Origin: Curtobacterium flaccumfaciens
GTDB taxonomy: Bacteria > Actinomycetota > Actinomycetes > Actinomycetales > Microbacteriaceae
Assembly: GCF_004361695.1 (NCBI RefSeq)
Contig: NZ_SNVW01000002.1
Location: forward strand, 310,001 to 374,000
DNA: 64,000 nucleotides
Direction of reading: 5' to 3'
Part shown: positions 33,252-41,526 of the stretch, in pieces
How positions within the stretch are numbered: position 1 is the first letter of the stretch
How the letters are laid out: each line of letters starts with the position of its first letter
Program-made: the position numbers and the translations under genes
Notes under the pieces: generated by a model
Seen by the model: only the letters and a program-made list of their open reading frames with translations
Databases searched by the model: none
Told to the model about the DNA's origin: nothing

Positions 33252-34922
33252 TCAGAGGAACGGGAGGTAGAGGACGACGCACAGCACGAGCGCGACGGTG
33301 CCGAGCAGCGCGGGCGAGCGGTACCAGGCGGTGTCCGTCGCGACCGAGTCGCCGTGCAGGTCGATCTTCCCGATGCCGTAGACCAGGCCGCTGAGCTCCT
33401 TCTCGGGCTTCGGCTTCGTGACCATCGAGACCACGAACCCGACGACGAGCACGGTGACGAACGAGATGATCGCGCCGTACAGGGTCTCCGCGGTCGCGGT
33501 CGCGAAGAGGTCGGGGTTCACGAGGTAGGCGATCCACGTGATGGTCGGCGTGACGATGCCGAGCACGTAGCCCCAGAGGGCGCCCTGCGTCGTCATCCGC
33601 TTCCAGAGCAGACCGAGGATGAACACGGCGAACAGCGGCGCGTTGAAGAACGAGAACAGCGTCTGCATGTACGTCATGATGTTCGACGCCTGGGCGGCGA
33701 TGAACGCGGTCGCGATGCCGACGAGCACACCGGCGACGGTCACCCAGCGGCCGGTCGTCAGGTAGTGCACGTCGGGCATGTTCGGCTTGATGTAGCGCTG
33801 CCAGATGTCGTACGTGAAGACGGTGTTGAACGAGGACACGTTCGCCGCCATGCCCGCCATGAACGAGGCGAGGAGACCGGTCACCGCGACGCCGAGCACG
33901 CCGGTCGGCAGGTACATCTGGATGAGCTTCGGGATCGCGTCGTTGTAGGTCAGCGACCCGTCGGCGAACTGGTTGCCGACGACGGCCGCGGCGATGAGGC
34001 CGGGGATGACGACGATCGCGGGGATGAAGAGCTTCGGGATCGCTGCGATGAGCGGGGTGCGGCGGGCGGCGGACATGTTCTTCGCCGAGAACGCGCGCTG
34101 CACCTCGGTGAAGTTCGTCGTCCAGTAGCCGAAGCCGAGCACGAAGCCCAGGCCGAGGACGATGGCGAGCCAGTTCGCGCCGATCGGGTTGGTCACGTCA
34201 CCGAAGCCGGTGCCGGCCCACGCCTGCAGGTGCTGCACGCCCTGGGTCTGCACGATCGCCTTGCTGAGGCCGTCCCAGCCGCCGACGCGGTGCAGGCCGA
34301 CGATCGTCAGCGGGATGAGCCCGGCGATGATCACGAAGAACTGCATGACCTCGTTGTAGATGGCACTGGAGAGGCCGCCGAGGGTGATGTAGACGAGGAC
34401 GAAGCCCGCCGACACGATGATCGCGAGCCACTCGGGCCAGCCGAGCATGGCCTCGATGACGATCGCCATCGCGTAGAGGTTGATGCCGGCGATGAGGACG
34501 TTCGACACCGCGAACGCGATCGAGTTCACCAGGTGCGGGGCCTTGCCGAACCGGCGGAGCATGAACTCCGGCACGGAGCGGACCTTCGAGCCGTAGTAGA
34601 AGGGCATCATCACGAGCCCGAGGAACACCATCGCCGGCACCGCGCCGACGAGGTAGTAGTGCAGGGTCGCCATGCCGATCTGGGCACCGTTGGCGGCCAT
34701 GCCGAGGATCTCGGTCGCGCCGAGGTTCGCGGACACGAACGCGAGGCCCGTGATCCACGCGGGCATGGACCTGCCCGAGAGGAAGAAGTCCATGCTCGTG
34801 CGGACCTGCCGCCGAGCCGTGAACCCGATCCCGATCACCACCGCGAAGTACACGATGACCATCAGGTAGTCGACCCAGCCCAAGTCGAGCCGGATCCCGT
34901 TGTTCGCTGCCGCGAGAACCAT
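33252..34922 (-). CDS. Sodium/solute symporter (SSS family)
   Basis: A 556-residue transporter with about 14 helices of the LeuT-like SSS fold. The start LDLGWVDYLMVIVYFAVVIGIG, then SMDFFLSGRSMPAWITGLAFVSANLGATEILGMAANG (a typical SSS block resembling SglT/galactose symporters), and MAANVSSFNTVFTYDIWQRYIKP (Na2-site region with Ser pair) are visible. Substrate is probably a sugar or related organic solute. ATG 34922 follows GGAGAG. A LacI-type operator TGTGACCGTTCACA lies 67 bases upstream, suggesting carbohydrate control. A small two-helix gene follows in the operon. Confidence 0.92.
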   Translation of the reverse strand: MVLAAANNGIRLDLGWVDYLMVIVYFAVVIGIGFTARRQVRTSMDFFLSGRSMPAWITGLAFVSANLGATEILGMAANGAQIGMATLHYYLVGAVPAMVFLGLVMMPFYYGSKVRSVPEFMLRRFGKAPHLVNSIAFAVSNVLIAGINLYAMAIVIEAMLGWPEWLAIIVSAGFVLVYITLGGLSSAIYNEVMQFFVIIAGLIPLTIVGLHRVGGWDGLSKAIVQTQGVQHLQAWAGTGFGDVTNPIGANWLAIVLGLGFVLGFGYWTTNFTEVQRAFSAKNMSAARRTPLIAAIPKLFIPAIVVIPGLIAAAVVGNQFADGSLTYNDAIPKLIQMYLPTGVLGVAVTGLLASFMAGMAANVSSFNTVFTYDIWQRYIKPNMPDVHYLTTGRWVTVAGVLVGIATAFIAAQASNIMTYMQTLFSFFNAPLFAVFILGLLWKRMTTQGALWGYVLGIVTPTITWIAYLVNPDLFATATAETLYGAIISFVTVLVVGFVVSMVTKPKPEKELSGLVYGIGKIDLHGDSVATDTAWYRSPALLGTVALVLCVVLYLPFL

Positions 34923-34988
34923 TGACACTCTCCGTCGATGTGTTGCAGTCGACAACTCCGCCGACCCGGACGAAGACGTTACACCGAT

Positions 34989-35002
34989 TGTGACCGTTCA
35001 CA
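34989..35002 (-). promoter_or_regulatory. LacI-type operator upstream of the symporter
   Basis: TGTGACCGTTCACA, perfect TGTGA/TCACA arms with a four-base centre, the same architecture as the two operators at 10438 and 10542. The centre length excludes a CRP site (six bases). No clear -10/-35 was assignable. Confidence 0.5.
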
Positions 35003-35060
35003 TAGCCGGGGTATGCATCGAGCTCGTCACGGCCCCCGACGCCCTCGGTAGGCTCTCGCC

Positions 35061-35504
35061 ATGACCGAGCAGTCGCGCATCCTCGTCCTCAACGGCCCGA
35101 ACCTCGACATCCTCGGCCGACGCGACCCGACGCAGTACGGCACGGTGACGCTCGCCGAGATCGAGGCGATCGTCCACACCGAGGCCGCGGTCCACGAGCT
35201 CGAGGCCGACTTCCGGCAGACCAACCGCGAGGGCGAGCTCGTCGAGTGGCTGCACGAGGCGCTCGACGATTTCGTCGGCGTCGTGATCAACCCCGCCGCC
35301 TACGCGCACACCTCGGTCGCGCTGCACGACGCGGTCGAGGCGCTGTCGGTCCCCGTCGTCGAGGTGCACCTCTCGAACACGTGGAAGCGCGAGCCCTTCC
35401 GGCACGTCGACCACGTCGCGACCGCCGCGACGGCGGTCATCGCCGGCGCGGGCGCCGACGGCTACCGCCTGGCGGTCGCGCACGTCGCGTCCCTGCTGGG
35501 CTGA
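35061..35504 (+). CDS. aroQ: 3-dehydroquinate dehydratase, type II
   Basis: A 147-residue shikimate-pathway enzyme converting 3-dehydroquinate to 3-dehydroshikimate. All type II blocks are present: LNGPNLDILGRRDPTQYG (catalytic Arg and Tyr), QTNREGELVEWLHEA, NPAAYAHTSVALHDA (catalytic His) and VEVHLSNTWKREPFRH. ATG 35061 is six bases after TAGGCT (35049-35054) with no ribosome site, a clear leaderless example. It stands alone rather than in an aro operon. Confidence 0.97.
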   Translation: MTEQSRILVLNGPNLDILGRRDPTQYGTVTLAEIEAIVHTEAAVHELEADFRQTNREGELVEWLHEALDDFVGVVINPAAYAHTSVALHDAVEALSVPVVEVHLSNTWKREPFRHVDHVATAATAVIAGAGADGYRLAVAHVASLLG

Positions 35505-35518
35505 GTCACTGCCGGGCT

Positions 35519-35601
35519 GGGTCGGTCCGGACTGGGTCGGTCCGGACTGGGTCGGTCCGGACTGGAGGCGCGTGGCGGCGCCGCCACGCGCCTCCAGTCC
35601 G
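35519..35601. terminator. 15-base tandem repeat running into a perfect 44-base palindrome
   Basis: Three exact copies of GGGTCGGTCCGGACT (35519-35563) lead into a perfect palindrome at 35558-35601 with outer arms CGGACTGGAGGCGCG / CGCGCCTCCAGTCCG and no loop. It is the longest perfect copy of the dispersed palindrome and lies 54 bases after aroQ, between convergent genes, so it is a likely bidirectional terminator. Confidence 0.75.
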
Positions 35602-35684
35602 TCAGCTGGTCGCGCCGGGCTCGCGCGTTCCTGCCCATCGCGCGTGACATGGGAGGAAGAATCGCGCGTAGCGAGACGGAATTC

Positions 35685-35760
35685 GCGACCTCCTACGCGC
35701 GGTTCGTCCTCCTACGCGCGGTTCGACCTCCGACGCGCGGATCGGCCTCCGACGAGCGGA
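35685..35760. repeat. Short degenerate tandem repeats
   Basis: Units CCTCCTACGCGCGGTTCG (twice) and CCTCCGACGCGCGGATCG occur in a row between the palindrome and the FMN reductase gene. No coding capacity recognised. Confidence 0.6.
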
Positions 35761-35777
35761 CGCCGGGCCCGCGCGGG

Positions 35778-36374
35778 TCAGAAGTCGGCGGGGCGACGCA
35801 CGTCGGCGACGCCGGCGGTCGCGAAGCCTCCGCGGATCAGCGGCAGCGCCCGCAGGACAGCCTGGTCGATCCGGAGCTCGAGGTCGACGTTCGCGATGTC
35901 GTAGCCACCTTCGCGCTTCGTGAAGTCCCGCTCGTTGCCGAACACCCCGATGGGGAGCGTCGTCGACTGGAAGAAGCCGAACAGCGGGCGCATCTGGTGC
36001 TCGACGAGCAGGGCGTGCCGGTCGCTGCCGCCCGTCGCGGTCAGGAGCACCGGGGTGTCGACGAGGTCGTACTGCCCGATCCAGTCGAAGAACAGCTTGA
36101 ACGCGCCGGAGTACGCGGCGCGGAACGCCGGGCTGCCCACGACGAGGACGTCCGCCGCCTCGACGGTCTCCAGGGCGTGACGGGTGCGGTCGGACATCGC
36201 CTCACGCGACGGCGCCGCCCCGAGGTCGGCCAGCAGCGGCCCGATCTCGATCGTCTCCGTCCGGGAGCCCTCGATCTCCTGGCCGAGGCGCGCCACGGTC
36301 GCAGCCACCAGGGTGGACGTCCGCGAGGGGTCCGAGGGGCTGCCGCTGACACCGACGACGAGTTCTCCGCTCAT
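35778..36374 (-). CDS. NAD(P)H-dependent FMN reductase (flavodoxin-like)
   Basis: A 198-residue flavoprotein with a flavodoxin-like fold. The FMN phosphate loop is VVGVSGSPSDPSRTSTLVAATV; the middle DVLVVGSPAFRAAYSGAFKLFFDWI is typical of the MsuE/SsuE-like NADPH-dependent FMN reductases. The late block PLFGFFQSTTLPIGVFGNERDF also fits. It probably supplies reduced FMN to a monooxygenase, but none is adjacent. ATG 36374 is taken because homology begins right there. Confidence 0.9.
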   Translation of the reverse strand: MSGELVVGVSGSPSDPSRTSTLVAATVARLGQEIEGSRTETIEIGPLLADLGAAPSREAMSDRTRHALETVEAADVLVVGSPAFRAAYSGAFKLFFDWIGQYDLVDTPVLLTATGGSDRHALLVEHQMRPLFGFFQSTTLPIGVFGNERDFTKREGGYDIANVDLELRIDQAVLRALPLIRGGFATAGVADVRRPADF

Positions 36375-36462
36375 GCGGTCGATGCTCACACGACGGCGAC
36401 GGGCGGGGTGCGGTTGTGACGACATGTGTCGGGTGCCAGCGCTCCCGCGTACCGTCCGCGGC

Positions 36463-36939
36463 ATGCAGACGTTCCTGCCGTACCCGGACTTCCGCGCCTC
36501 GGCCGAGGTGCTCGACGACCGGCGGCTCGGCAAGCAGCGGGTCGAGACGCTGCAGGTCATGCGGGCGCTGACCCTGCCGGACTACGGCTGGCAGCACCAC
36601 CCGGTGGTCGCGATGTGGCGCGGGTACCGCCCCGCGCTGATGGCCTACCAGGACGCCACGTGCCGGGTGTGGGCGGAGCGCGGCCACGCGGACACCTGCC
36701 TGGAGAAGACCCTGGCCGACCTGGGGCTCGTGCCGGAGGACCTCGACGCCTACGAGCGCGGTGACTACGTCGTGCCTGCGTGGAACGAGGACCCGGCGGT
36801 GCACCGCTCGCACCGGTCGAAGCTCGTGCAGAAGGCCCCGGAGCACTACCGGCCGCTGTTCCCGGACGTGCCGGACGACCTCGACTACGTCTGGCCGGTC
36901 AGCGGACGGGCGTCCACCGCGCCCCGTCACGACGGGTGA
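36463..36939 (+). CDS. MSMEG_6728-like protein, pyrimidine-dimer glycosylase-type domain
   Basis: A 158-residue protein opening MQTFLPYPDFRASAEVLDDRRLGKQRVETLQVMRAL, the hallmark of a family related to the T4 pyrimidine dimer DNA glycosylase fold. Other conserved blocks are WQHHPVVAMWRGYRPALMAYQ and HRSHRSKLVQKAPEHYRPLF. A DNA repair role is suggested by the fold but is unproven for this subgroup. Leaderless start: TACCGT lies seven bases before ATG 36463. Its last 41 bases overlap the convergent gene on the other strand. Confidence 0.82.
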   Translation: MQTFLPYPDFRASAEVLDDRRLGKQRVETLQVMRALTLPDYGWQHHPVVAMWRGYRPALMAYQDATCRVWAERGHADTCLEKTLADLGLVPEDLDAYERGDYVVPAWNEDPAVHRSHRSKLVQKAPEHYRPLFPDVPDDLDYVWPVSGRASTAPRHDG

Positions 36940-37189
36940 CGGCAGCGGAACGGACCTCGACGACACCGGCGAGTCCGTCGACGGTGTGCTCGGCGACCGC
37001 CTCGGCGATCTCGTCCGACGGCGCGTCGTACCGGATGACGGCGCAGGGGACGCCGCGGAGCAGCTGCACGTCCTTCGCCTCGACCACGGTGAGCTCGGCG
37101 ACGAGCCGTGCGGCCTCGGGCAGGACGGCGTCAGGGGTGGTGCCGGCGGCGAGTGCGCCGACGGCGAGGGTCACGCGGTACGAGGGCAC
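36899..37189 (-). CDS. Hypothetical protein, 96 aa
   Basis: A small soluble protein (PSYRVTLAVGALAAGTTPDAVLPEAARLVAELTVVEAKDVQLLRGVPCAVIRYDAPSDEIAEAV) with an alternating strand-helix look, possibly ferredoxin-like. I do not recognise a family. GTG 37189 is favoured because TACGGT lies six bases upstream on the minus strand; GTG 37195 is two codons earlier. The 3' end overlaps the convergent 36463 gene by 41 bases, which is rare and lowers confidence slightly, but codon-position GC bias looks normal. Confidence 0.65.
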   Translation of the reverse strand: MPSYRVTLAVGALAAGTTPDAVLPEAARLVAELTVVEAKDVQLLRGVPCAVIRYDAPSDEIAEAVAEHTVDGLAGVVEVRSAAVTRRDGARWTPVR

Positions 37190-37312
37190 GGCCACACCGT
37201 AGTGCAGCGATCGCGGCACCGCCGTGGCGCACCGGACCCGTCGTGGGCTGCGGGGGGACATGGCGTCGCGCAGGGGCAGCGACGCTCGCGCCCACGACGG
37301 GTCACAAGTGCT

Positions 37313-37377
37313 GCGGGGCACGACGAATCAGGGGGTGTCGTGCCCCGCGCCGGACGCAGATCAGGGGGTCGCGTCCG
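37313..37377. other. Twin hairpins sharing the loop ATCAGGGGGT
   Basis: Hairpin 1 has arms GCGGGGCACGAC (37313-37324) and GTCGTGCCCCGC (37337-37348); hairpin 2 has CGGACGC (37351-37357) and GCGTCCG (37371-37377). Stem sequences differ but both loops contain ATCAGGGGGT. Upstream, ACCCGTCGTGGGC (37236-37248) and GCCCACGACGGGT (37290-37302) form another long-range pair. No gene fits here. The shared loop with different stems suggests a selected structure, possibly RNA. Confidence 0.6.
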
Positions 37378-37428
37378 GTCGTCGCACCGGCGGGCCCGCA
37401 GGGGAAACGGTCCCGTCGATGCTGGTCC

Positions 37429-37695
37429 TCAAGGGTGTTCGGTGTCCTCTCGGTACCGGTCTGTCTCGGTCGGTGCGGGCATCGACCGTCGAGCCGCCGC
37501 GGGTCGGACCATGGGGAGCAGGGCACTCCCGATGGTCGCCAGAGCCCCGACGACGGCGATCAGCCCGAGTGGGGCGGTGCCGAGGTCGTGCTGTGCGGCC
37601 AGGACGAGCGCGACGACCGTCGCGGGTGCCGGGAGGAGCTGGACCGCCCGGAAGTGGTCCTCCTGCCGGACCCGAGTCGTCATCGCGTTTGCCAT
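37429..37695 (-). CDS. Small hypothetical membrane protein
   Basis: An 88-residue protein with two hydrophobic stretches (LLPAPATVVALVLAAQ and GLIAVVGALATIGSALLPMV) and charged ends (TTRVRQEDHFRAV; TETDRYREDTEHP). ATG 37695 is my choice; ATG 37752 is in frame and would add 19 residues. I do not recognise it. It lies downstream of the NAD operon on the same strand but 100 bases away. Confidence 0.5.
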   Translation of the reverse strand: MANAMTTRVRQEDHFRAVQLLPAPATVVALVLAAQHDLGTAPLGLIAVVGALATIGSALLPMVRPAAARRSMPAPTETDRYREDTEHP

Positions 37696-37795
37696 GTGAG
37701 TACTCTGACGCACTTCTCCGGTCCGCAAAAGGGGGGACACGTCCCCACTCATGGAGTAGAACGTCTAGTACACCCTCGGTGGGTGAGGAGCTCGT

Positions 37796-38935
37796 TCAGG
37801 CGAGTGCCCGGACCGCCCCCACCGCGTCGGCGACGGCATGCACGACGACGGGGACGTCCGCGTCGGTGAGGCCCGCGTCGAACGTCAGGCGCACCGCGGT
37901 CCGGGCGACGTCCTCCGGCAGCCCGAGCGCCGTGAGGACGTGCGACGCCTCGGTGCTGCCGGCCGCGCAGGCGCTCCCCGACGACGACACGACGTCTCGC
38001 TGCTCCAGCTCGAGCAGCACCGTCTCGCCGTTCACGCCCGGGAAGCAGAACGACGCGTGCCCGGGGAGCCGCGCGCTCCGCGACCCGGTGACGAACGCCC
38101 CGGGGACCGCCGCGAGGACACCGTCGAGCACGGCGTCCCTGGTGCGGGTCGCCGTCGCGGCGGACGCGGCCCGACCGGCGTCCGCCAGCGCCAGCGCCGT
38201 CGCGACCGCCACGGCCCCGGCGACGTCCTCGGTGCCCGAGCGACGGCCGCGTTCCTGTCCCCCACCGTGCAGGAGCGGTTCGAGCAGCACGCCGGCCCGG
38301 ACCGCGAGCACGCCGGTGCCCTTCGGGGCGCCGAGCTTGTGCCCCGACAGCGACACCGCGTCGACGCCGAGCACGTCGAGGCGGACCGGCAGCCACGGCG
38401 CCGACTGCACGGCGTCGGTGTGGAAGCGCGCACCGACCTCGTGCGCGACGGCCGCGAGCGCCGGGACGTCCTGCACGGTGCCGATCTCGTTGTCGGCGTG
38501 CGCGACGGAGACGAGCGTGGTGTCCGGCCGCAGGGCAGCCCGGAGCACCGCCGGGTCGAGGCGGCCGTCGGGGCCGACCGGCAGCACCGTGACGTCGAAG
38601 CCGTGGAACCGTTCGAGGTAGCGGCAGCTCTCGAGCACGGCTTCGTGCTCGATGGCGCTCGTGACGACGTGTCGCCCCCGGGGTGCGGCGAGCGCGATGC
38701 CCTTGACCGCCGTGTTGGCGCCCTCGGTGCCGCCGGTGGTGAAGACGACCTCGCCCGGTCGGCACCCGAGCACGCGGGCGACGGTGGCGCGGGCGTCGGC
38801 GAGCCCCCGGGCGGCGGCGTCGCCGACCCCGTGCGTCGACGAGGGGTTGCCGAAGGTGCCGGTCAGGTACGGCCACATCGCCTCGAGGACCTCGCGGCGG
38901 ACGGGGGTCGTGGCGGCCCGGTCGAGGTAGAACAC
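37796..38935 (-). CDS. Cysteine desulfurase (IscS/NifS type) of the NAD operon
   Basis: A 379-residue PLP enzyme removing sulfur from cysteine for Fe-S assembly. It starts VFYLDRAATTPVRREVLEAM, has TTGGTEGANTAVKG, the PLP lysine in SLSGHKLGAPKGTG, and the catalytic cysteine in SSSGSACAAG. GTG 38935 begins two bases after the nadC stop. As last gene of nrtR-nadA-nadB-nadC it probably builds the [4Fe-4S] cluster of NadA, as do the NifS-like partners in other nad operons. Length and motifs are intact. Confidence 0.93.
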   Translation of the reverse strand: MFYLDRAATTPVRREVLEAMWPYLTGTFGNPSSTHGVGDAAARGLADARATVARVLGCRPGEVVFTTGGTEGANTAVKGIALAAPRGRHVVTSAIEHEAVLESCRYLERFHGFDVTVLPVGPDGRLDPAVLRAALRPDTTLVSVAHADNEIGTVQDVPALAAVAHEVGARFHTDAVQSAPWLPVRLDVLGVDAVSLSGHKLGAPKGTGVLAVRAGVLLEPLLHGGGQERGRRSGTEDVAGAVAVATALALADAGRAASAATATRTRDAVLDGVLAAVPGAFVTGSRSARLPGHASFCFPGVNGETVLLELEQRDVVSSSGSACAAGSTEASHVLTALGLPEDVARTAVRLTFDAGLTDADVPVVVHAVADAVGAVRALA

Positions 38936-38937
38936 GG

Positions 38938-39882
38938 TCAGGATCCGGCGGGCGCCGCCACGGACACGTCGAGTCCGAGGTCGAGCGCTCGTGCCGAGTG
39001 CGTCAGCGCACCGACCGAGATGACGTCCACACCGGTCGCGGCGATCGCGGCGACGGTGTCGAGCGACACCCCGCCAGAGGCCTCGACGAGCGCCCGGCCG
39101 GCGACGATCCCGACGCCGGTCTCGAGCATCTCCGGGGTGAAGTTGTCGAGCATGATCGTGTCGACCCCGGCCGCCACGACGGGTTCGATCTGGTCGATGC
39201 GGTCCACCTCGACCTCGACGTGCACGGTGTGCCCGAGGCGTTCCCGGGCGCCGGTGATCGCGTCCCCGATCCCGATCCCGCTCGCCAGCAGCACCGCCAG
39301 GTGGTTGTCCTTCGCGAGCACGGCGTCGGACAGCGAGGTGCGGTGGTTGTGCCCGCCGCCGCACCGGACGGCGTAGCGCTCGAGCGCCCGCAGTCCGGGA
39401 GTCGTCTTGCGGGTGTCGACGATGCGCGCCCGGGTGCCCGCGACGGCCGCGACGTAGGTGGCGGTGGCGGTCGCGATGCCGGACATGCGCTGCGCGAGGT
39501 TGAGTGCGACCCGCTCGGCCCGCAGGACCGAGCGCGCGTTGCCGGTCACCGTCGCCAGCAGGGTGCCCGCCGCGAAGGAGGATCCGTCGGGGACGTGCAG
39601 GACGACGTCGACCGACGGGTCGACCGCGTGCACGACCGCGGCGAAGACCCCGCCACCGCTCAGCACGCCGGGTTCCCGTGCGCCGAGGGTCGCCGTGGCC
39701 ACGGCGTCGGCCGGGATGAGCGTCTCGCTGGTGACGTCGCCCCAGGGCGCGTCCTCTTCCAGCGCGGTCTCGATCACGCGGCGCAGGGCGTGCGGCGCGA
39801 TGGTCCCCGGATCAATCGGTGCGGGATCGATCGGAGTGGTGTCGGTCGGTGCGGTGTCGGTCGGTGCTGCGGCGACGGTCAT
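38938..39882 (-). CDS. nadC: Nicotinate-nucleotide pyrophosphorylase (carboxylating)
   Basis: A 314-residue quinolinate phosphoribosyltransferase making nicotinate mononucleotide from quinolinate and PRPP. Family motifs: EEDAPWGDVTSETL, NLAQRMSGIATATATY, ARIVDTRKTTPGLRALERYAVRCGGGHNHR, VEVEVDRIDQI and MLDNFTPEML. An N-terminal 25-residue Thr/Pro/Asp repeat (PTDTAPTDTTPIDPAPIDPG) precedes the domain and is unusual. ATG 39882 overlaps the nadB stop as ATGA. Confidence 0.97.
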   Translation of the reverse strand: MTVAAAPTDTAPTDTTPIDPAPIDPGTIAPHALRRVIETALEEDAPWGDVTSETLIPADAVATATLGAREPGVLSGGGVFAAVVHAVDPSVDVVLHVPDGSSFAAGTLLATVTGNARSVLRAERVALNLAQRMSGIATATATYVAAVAGTRARIVDTRKTTPGLRALERYAVRCGGGHNHRTSLSDAVLAKDNHLAVLLASGIGIGDAITGARERLGHTVHVEVEVDRIDQIEPVVAAGVDTIMLDNFTPEMLETGVGIVAGRALVEASGGVSLDTVAAIAATGVDVISVGALTHSARALDLGLDVSVAAPAGS

Positions 39883-41498
39883 GCGGGTACCTCCTGCGGG
39901 ACGGGTGCGTGCTGTGCGACCCACGCGTACGACGCGGGAGCGGACGGATCGGTGTCGGGGTGGTCGGTGCGGGCGTGCGCGCCGCGCGACTCGGTGCGGG
40001 TCTCGGCGGCCAGCGCCGTGATCCGTGCGAGGTCGAGCAGGGCACGGTCCTCGTGGTCGCGCACCCCGGTCGGCTCCGGCAGTGCCAGGGCGGCGAGGTC
40101 GCGGCGGGCGCTCGCGAGTCCGCTCGCGTCGCGCAACAGCCCGACGCGGTCCGTCATGACGGACTGGACCGCCTGCCGGACGTCGGCGACGTCGGTGCGG
40201 TGATCCGTGCCTCCAGGCAGTGTCGGACTGGAGGCGCGGATCACGTCCGCCGCATCGCACACGGTGGTCGGGTGGAGACCCGCGTCACCGCGCAGGCGCA
40301 CCCGGTCGGGTCGCGGTGCGTCGAGTGCGTCCGCGGCGCGGACCGCGAAGACGAGTCCCTCGAGGAGCGAGTTGGAGGCGAGGCGGTTGGCGCCGTGCAC
40401 GCCGGTGCAGGCGACCTCGCCGATCGCGAGGAGGCCCGGCAGGCTCGTGCGGCCCTCGGCGTCGGTGGCGACGCCGCCCATCGCGTAGTGGGCGGCGGGT
40501 GCCACCGGGACGCCCTCGCGGGTCCAGTCGAACCCGGCCGCTCGGGTGGCGCGGGTGAGGCCGGGGAAGCGTCGGACGAGGAACGCGGGGTCCAGGCCGG
40601 TCGCGTCGAGGAGGACGGGTTCCCCGCCCTGGTCGCGCAGTGCACGTGCGATCCCCCGGGCGACGACGTCGCGGGGGGCGAGTTCGGCGTCGGGGTGCAC
40701 CGCCGTCATGAAGCGGCGTCCGCGGGCGTCGCGGAGGACGGCGCCCTCGCCGCGGACGGCTTCGGACACCAGCCCACCGTCCGGGACGGCGAGGCGGGTC
40801 GGGTGGAACTGCACGAACTCCAGGTCGGCGAGGACGGCTCCGGCACGCCAGGCCGCGGCGGCACCGTCGCCCGTCGCGACGAGCGGGTTGGTGGTCTCGC
40901 GGTAGAGGTGGCCGGCGCCGCCGGAGGCGAGCACGACGGCGTCCGCGTCGACGCGCCGGGGTTCAGCGAGCAGGTCGAGGACGTCGACCCCGACCACCGC
41001 TCCGTCGCGGACGACGAGGTCGGTGAGGCAGGTGCGCTCGAGGATGGTGACGTGCCGGCGGTGCAGCGCGTCGACGAGGGTGCGCTCGATCGCGGCACCG
41101 GTCGCGTCGCCGTCCGCGTGCACGACGCGCCACCGGCCGTGGGCGGCTTCACGGCCGCGCGCGAGGTCGTCGCCGTACCGGTCGAGGCTCGACGGGTCCG
41201 CCGTGCGGTCGAACGGCACCCCGAGCGAGAGCAGGTCGCGCACCCGGGCCGGCCCGTCGGTGCAGAGCACCTCGACGGCGCGGGCGTCGGCGCTGCCCGC
41301 GGCGGCGACGTGGGTGTCCGCCTGGTGGAGGGACGACGAGTCGTCCGCCCCGAGCGCGACCGCGACGCCGCCCTGGGCGTACGCGGTCGCGCTGTCGGCG
41401 AGCGCGCCCTTCGTCACCAGGGTGACGTCGTGTCGGGCGCTCGCGCGGATCGCGGCGGTCAGTCCGGCGATGCCGGAGCCGACGATGACGACGTGCAC
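39879..41498 (-). CDS. nadB: L-aspartate oxidase
   Basis: A 539-residue FAD enzyme oxidising aspartate to iminoaspartate, first step of NAD synthesis. The FAD fold opens HVVIVGSGIAGLTAAIRAS. Other blocks are KGALADSATAYAQGGVAVAL, ADAVVLASGGAGHLYRETTNP, LEFVQFHPT and the late HGANRLASNSLLEGLVF. The helical C-terminal domain contains residues ASSPTLPGGTDHRTD, encoded by a complete copy of the dispersed palindrome at 40202-40242, apparently an in-frame insertion. GTG 41498 follows AAGGACC. Confidence 0.97.
   Translation of the reverse strand: MHVVIVGSGIAGLTAAIRASARHDVTLVTKGALADSATAYAQGGVAVALGADDSSSLHQADTHVAAAGSADARAVEVLCTDGPARVRDLLSLGVPFDRTADPSSLDRYGDDLARGREAAHGRWRVVHADGDATGAAIERTLVDALHRRHVTILERTCLTDLVVRDGAVVGVDVLDLLAEPRRVDADAVVLASGGAGHLYRETTNPLVATGDGAAAAWRAGAVLADLEFVQFHPTRLAVPDGGLVSEAVRGEGAVLRDARGRRFMTAVHPDAELAPRDVVARGIARALRDQGGEPVLLDATGLDPAFLVRRFPGLTRATRAAGFDWTREGVPVAPAAHYAMGGVATDAEGRTSLPGLLAIGEVACTGVHGANRLASNSLLEGLVFAVRAADALDAPRPDRVRLRGDAGLHPTTVCDAADVIRASSPTLPGGTDHRTDVADVRQAVQSVMTDRVGLLRDASGLASARRDLAALALPEPTGVRDHEDRALLDLARITALAAETRTESRGAHARTDHPDTDPSAPASYAWVAQHAPVPQEVPA
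40202..40242 (-). repeat. Dispersed palindrome inserted in frame within nadB
   Basis: GATCCGTGCCTCCAG (40202-40216) and CTGGAGGCGCGGATC (40228-40242) are inverted copies with one mismatch around an 11-base loop. The first 18 bases match 23889-23906 exactly. The element lies in the C-terminal helical region of nadB and keeps the frame open. Confidence 0.8.
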
Positions 41499-41526
41499 GG
41501 TGCGGTCCTTCCGGGGTGCGGACCGG

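Noticed and set aside
34989-35002. CRP-type site
   Set aside because: The TGTGA/TCACA arms are four bases apart, not six, and match LacI-type operators in the same window.
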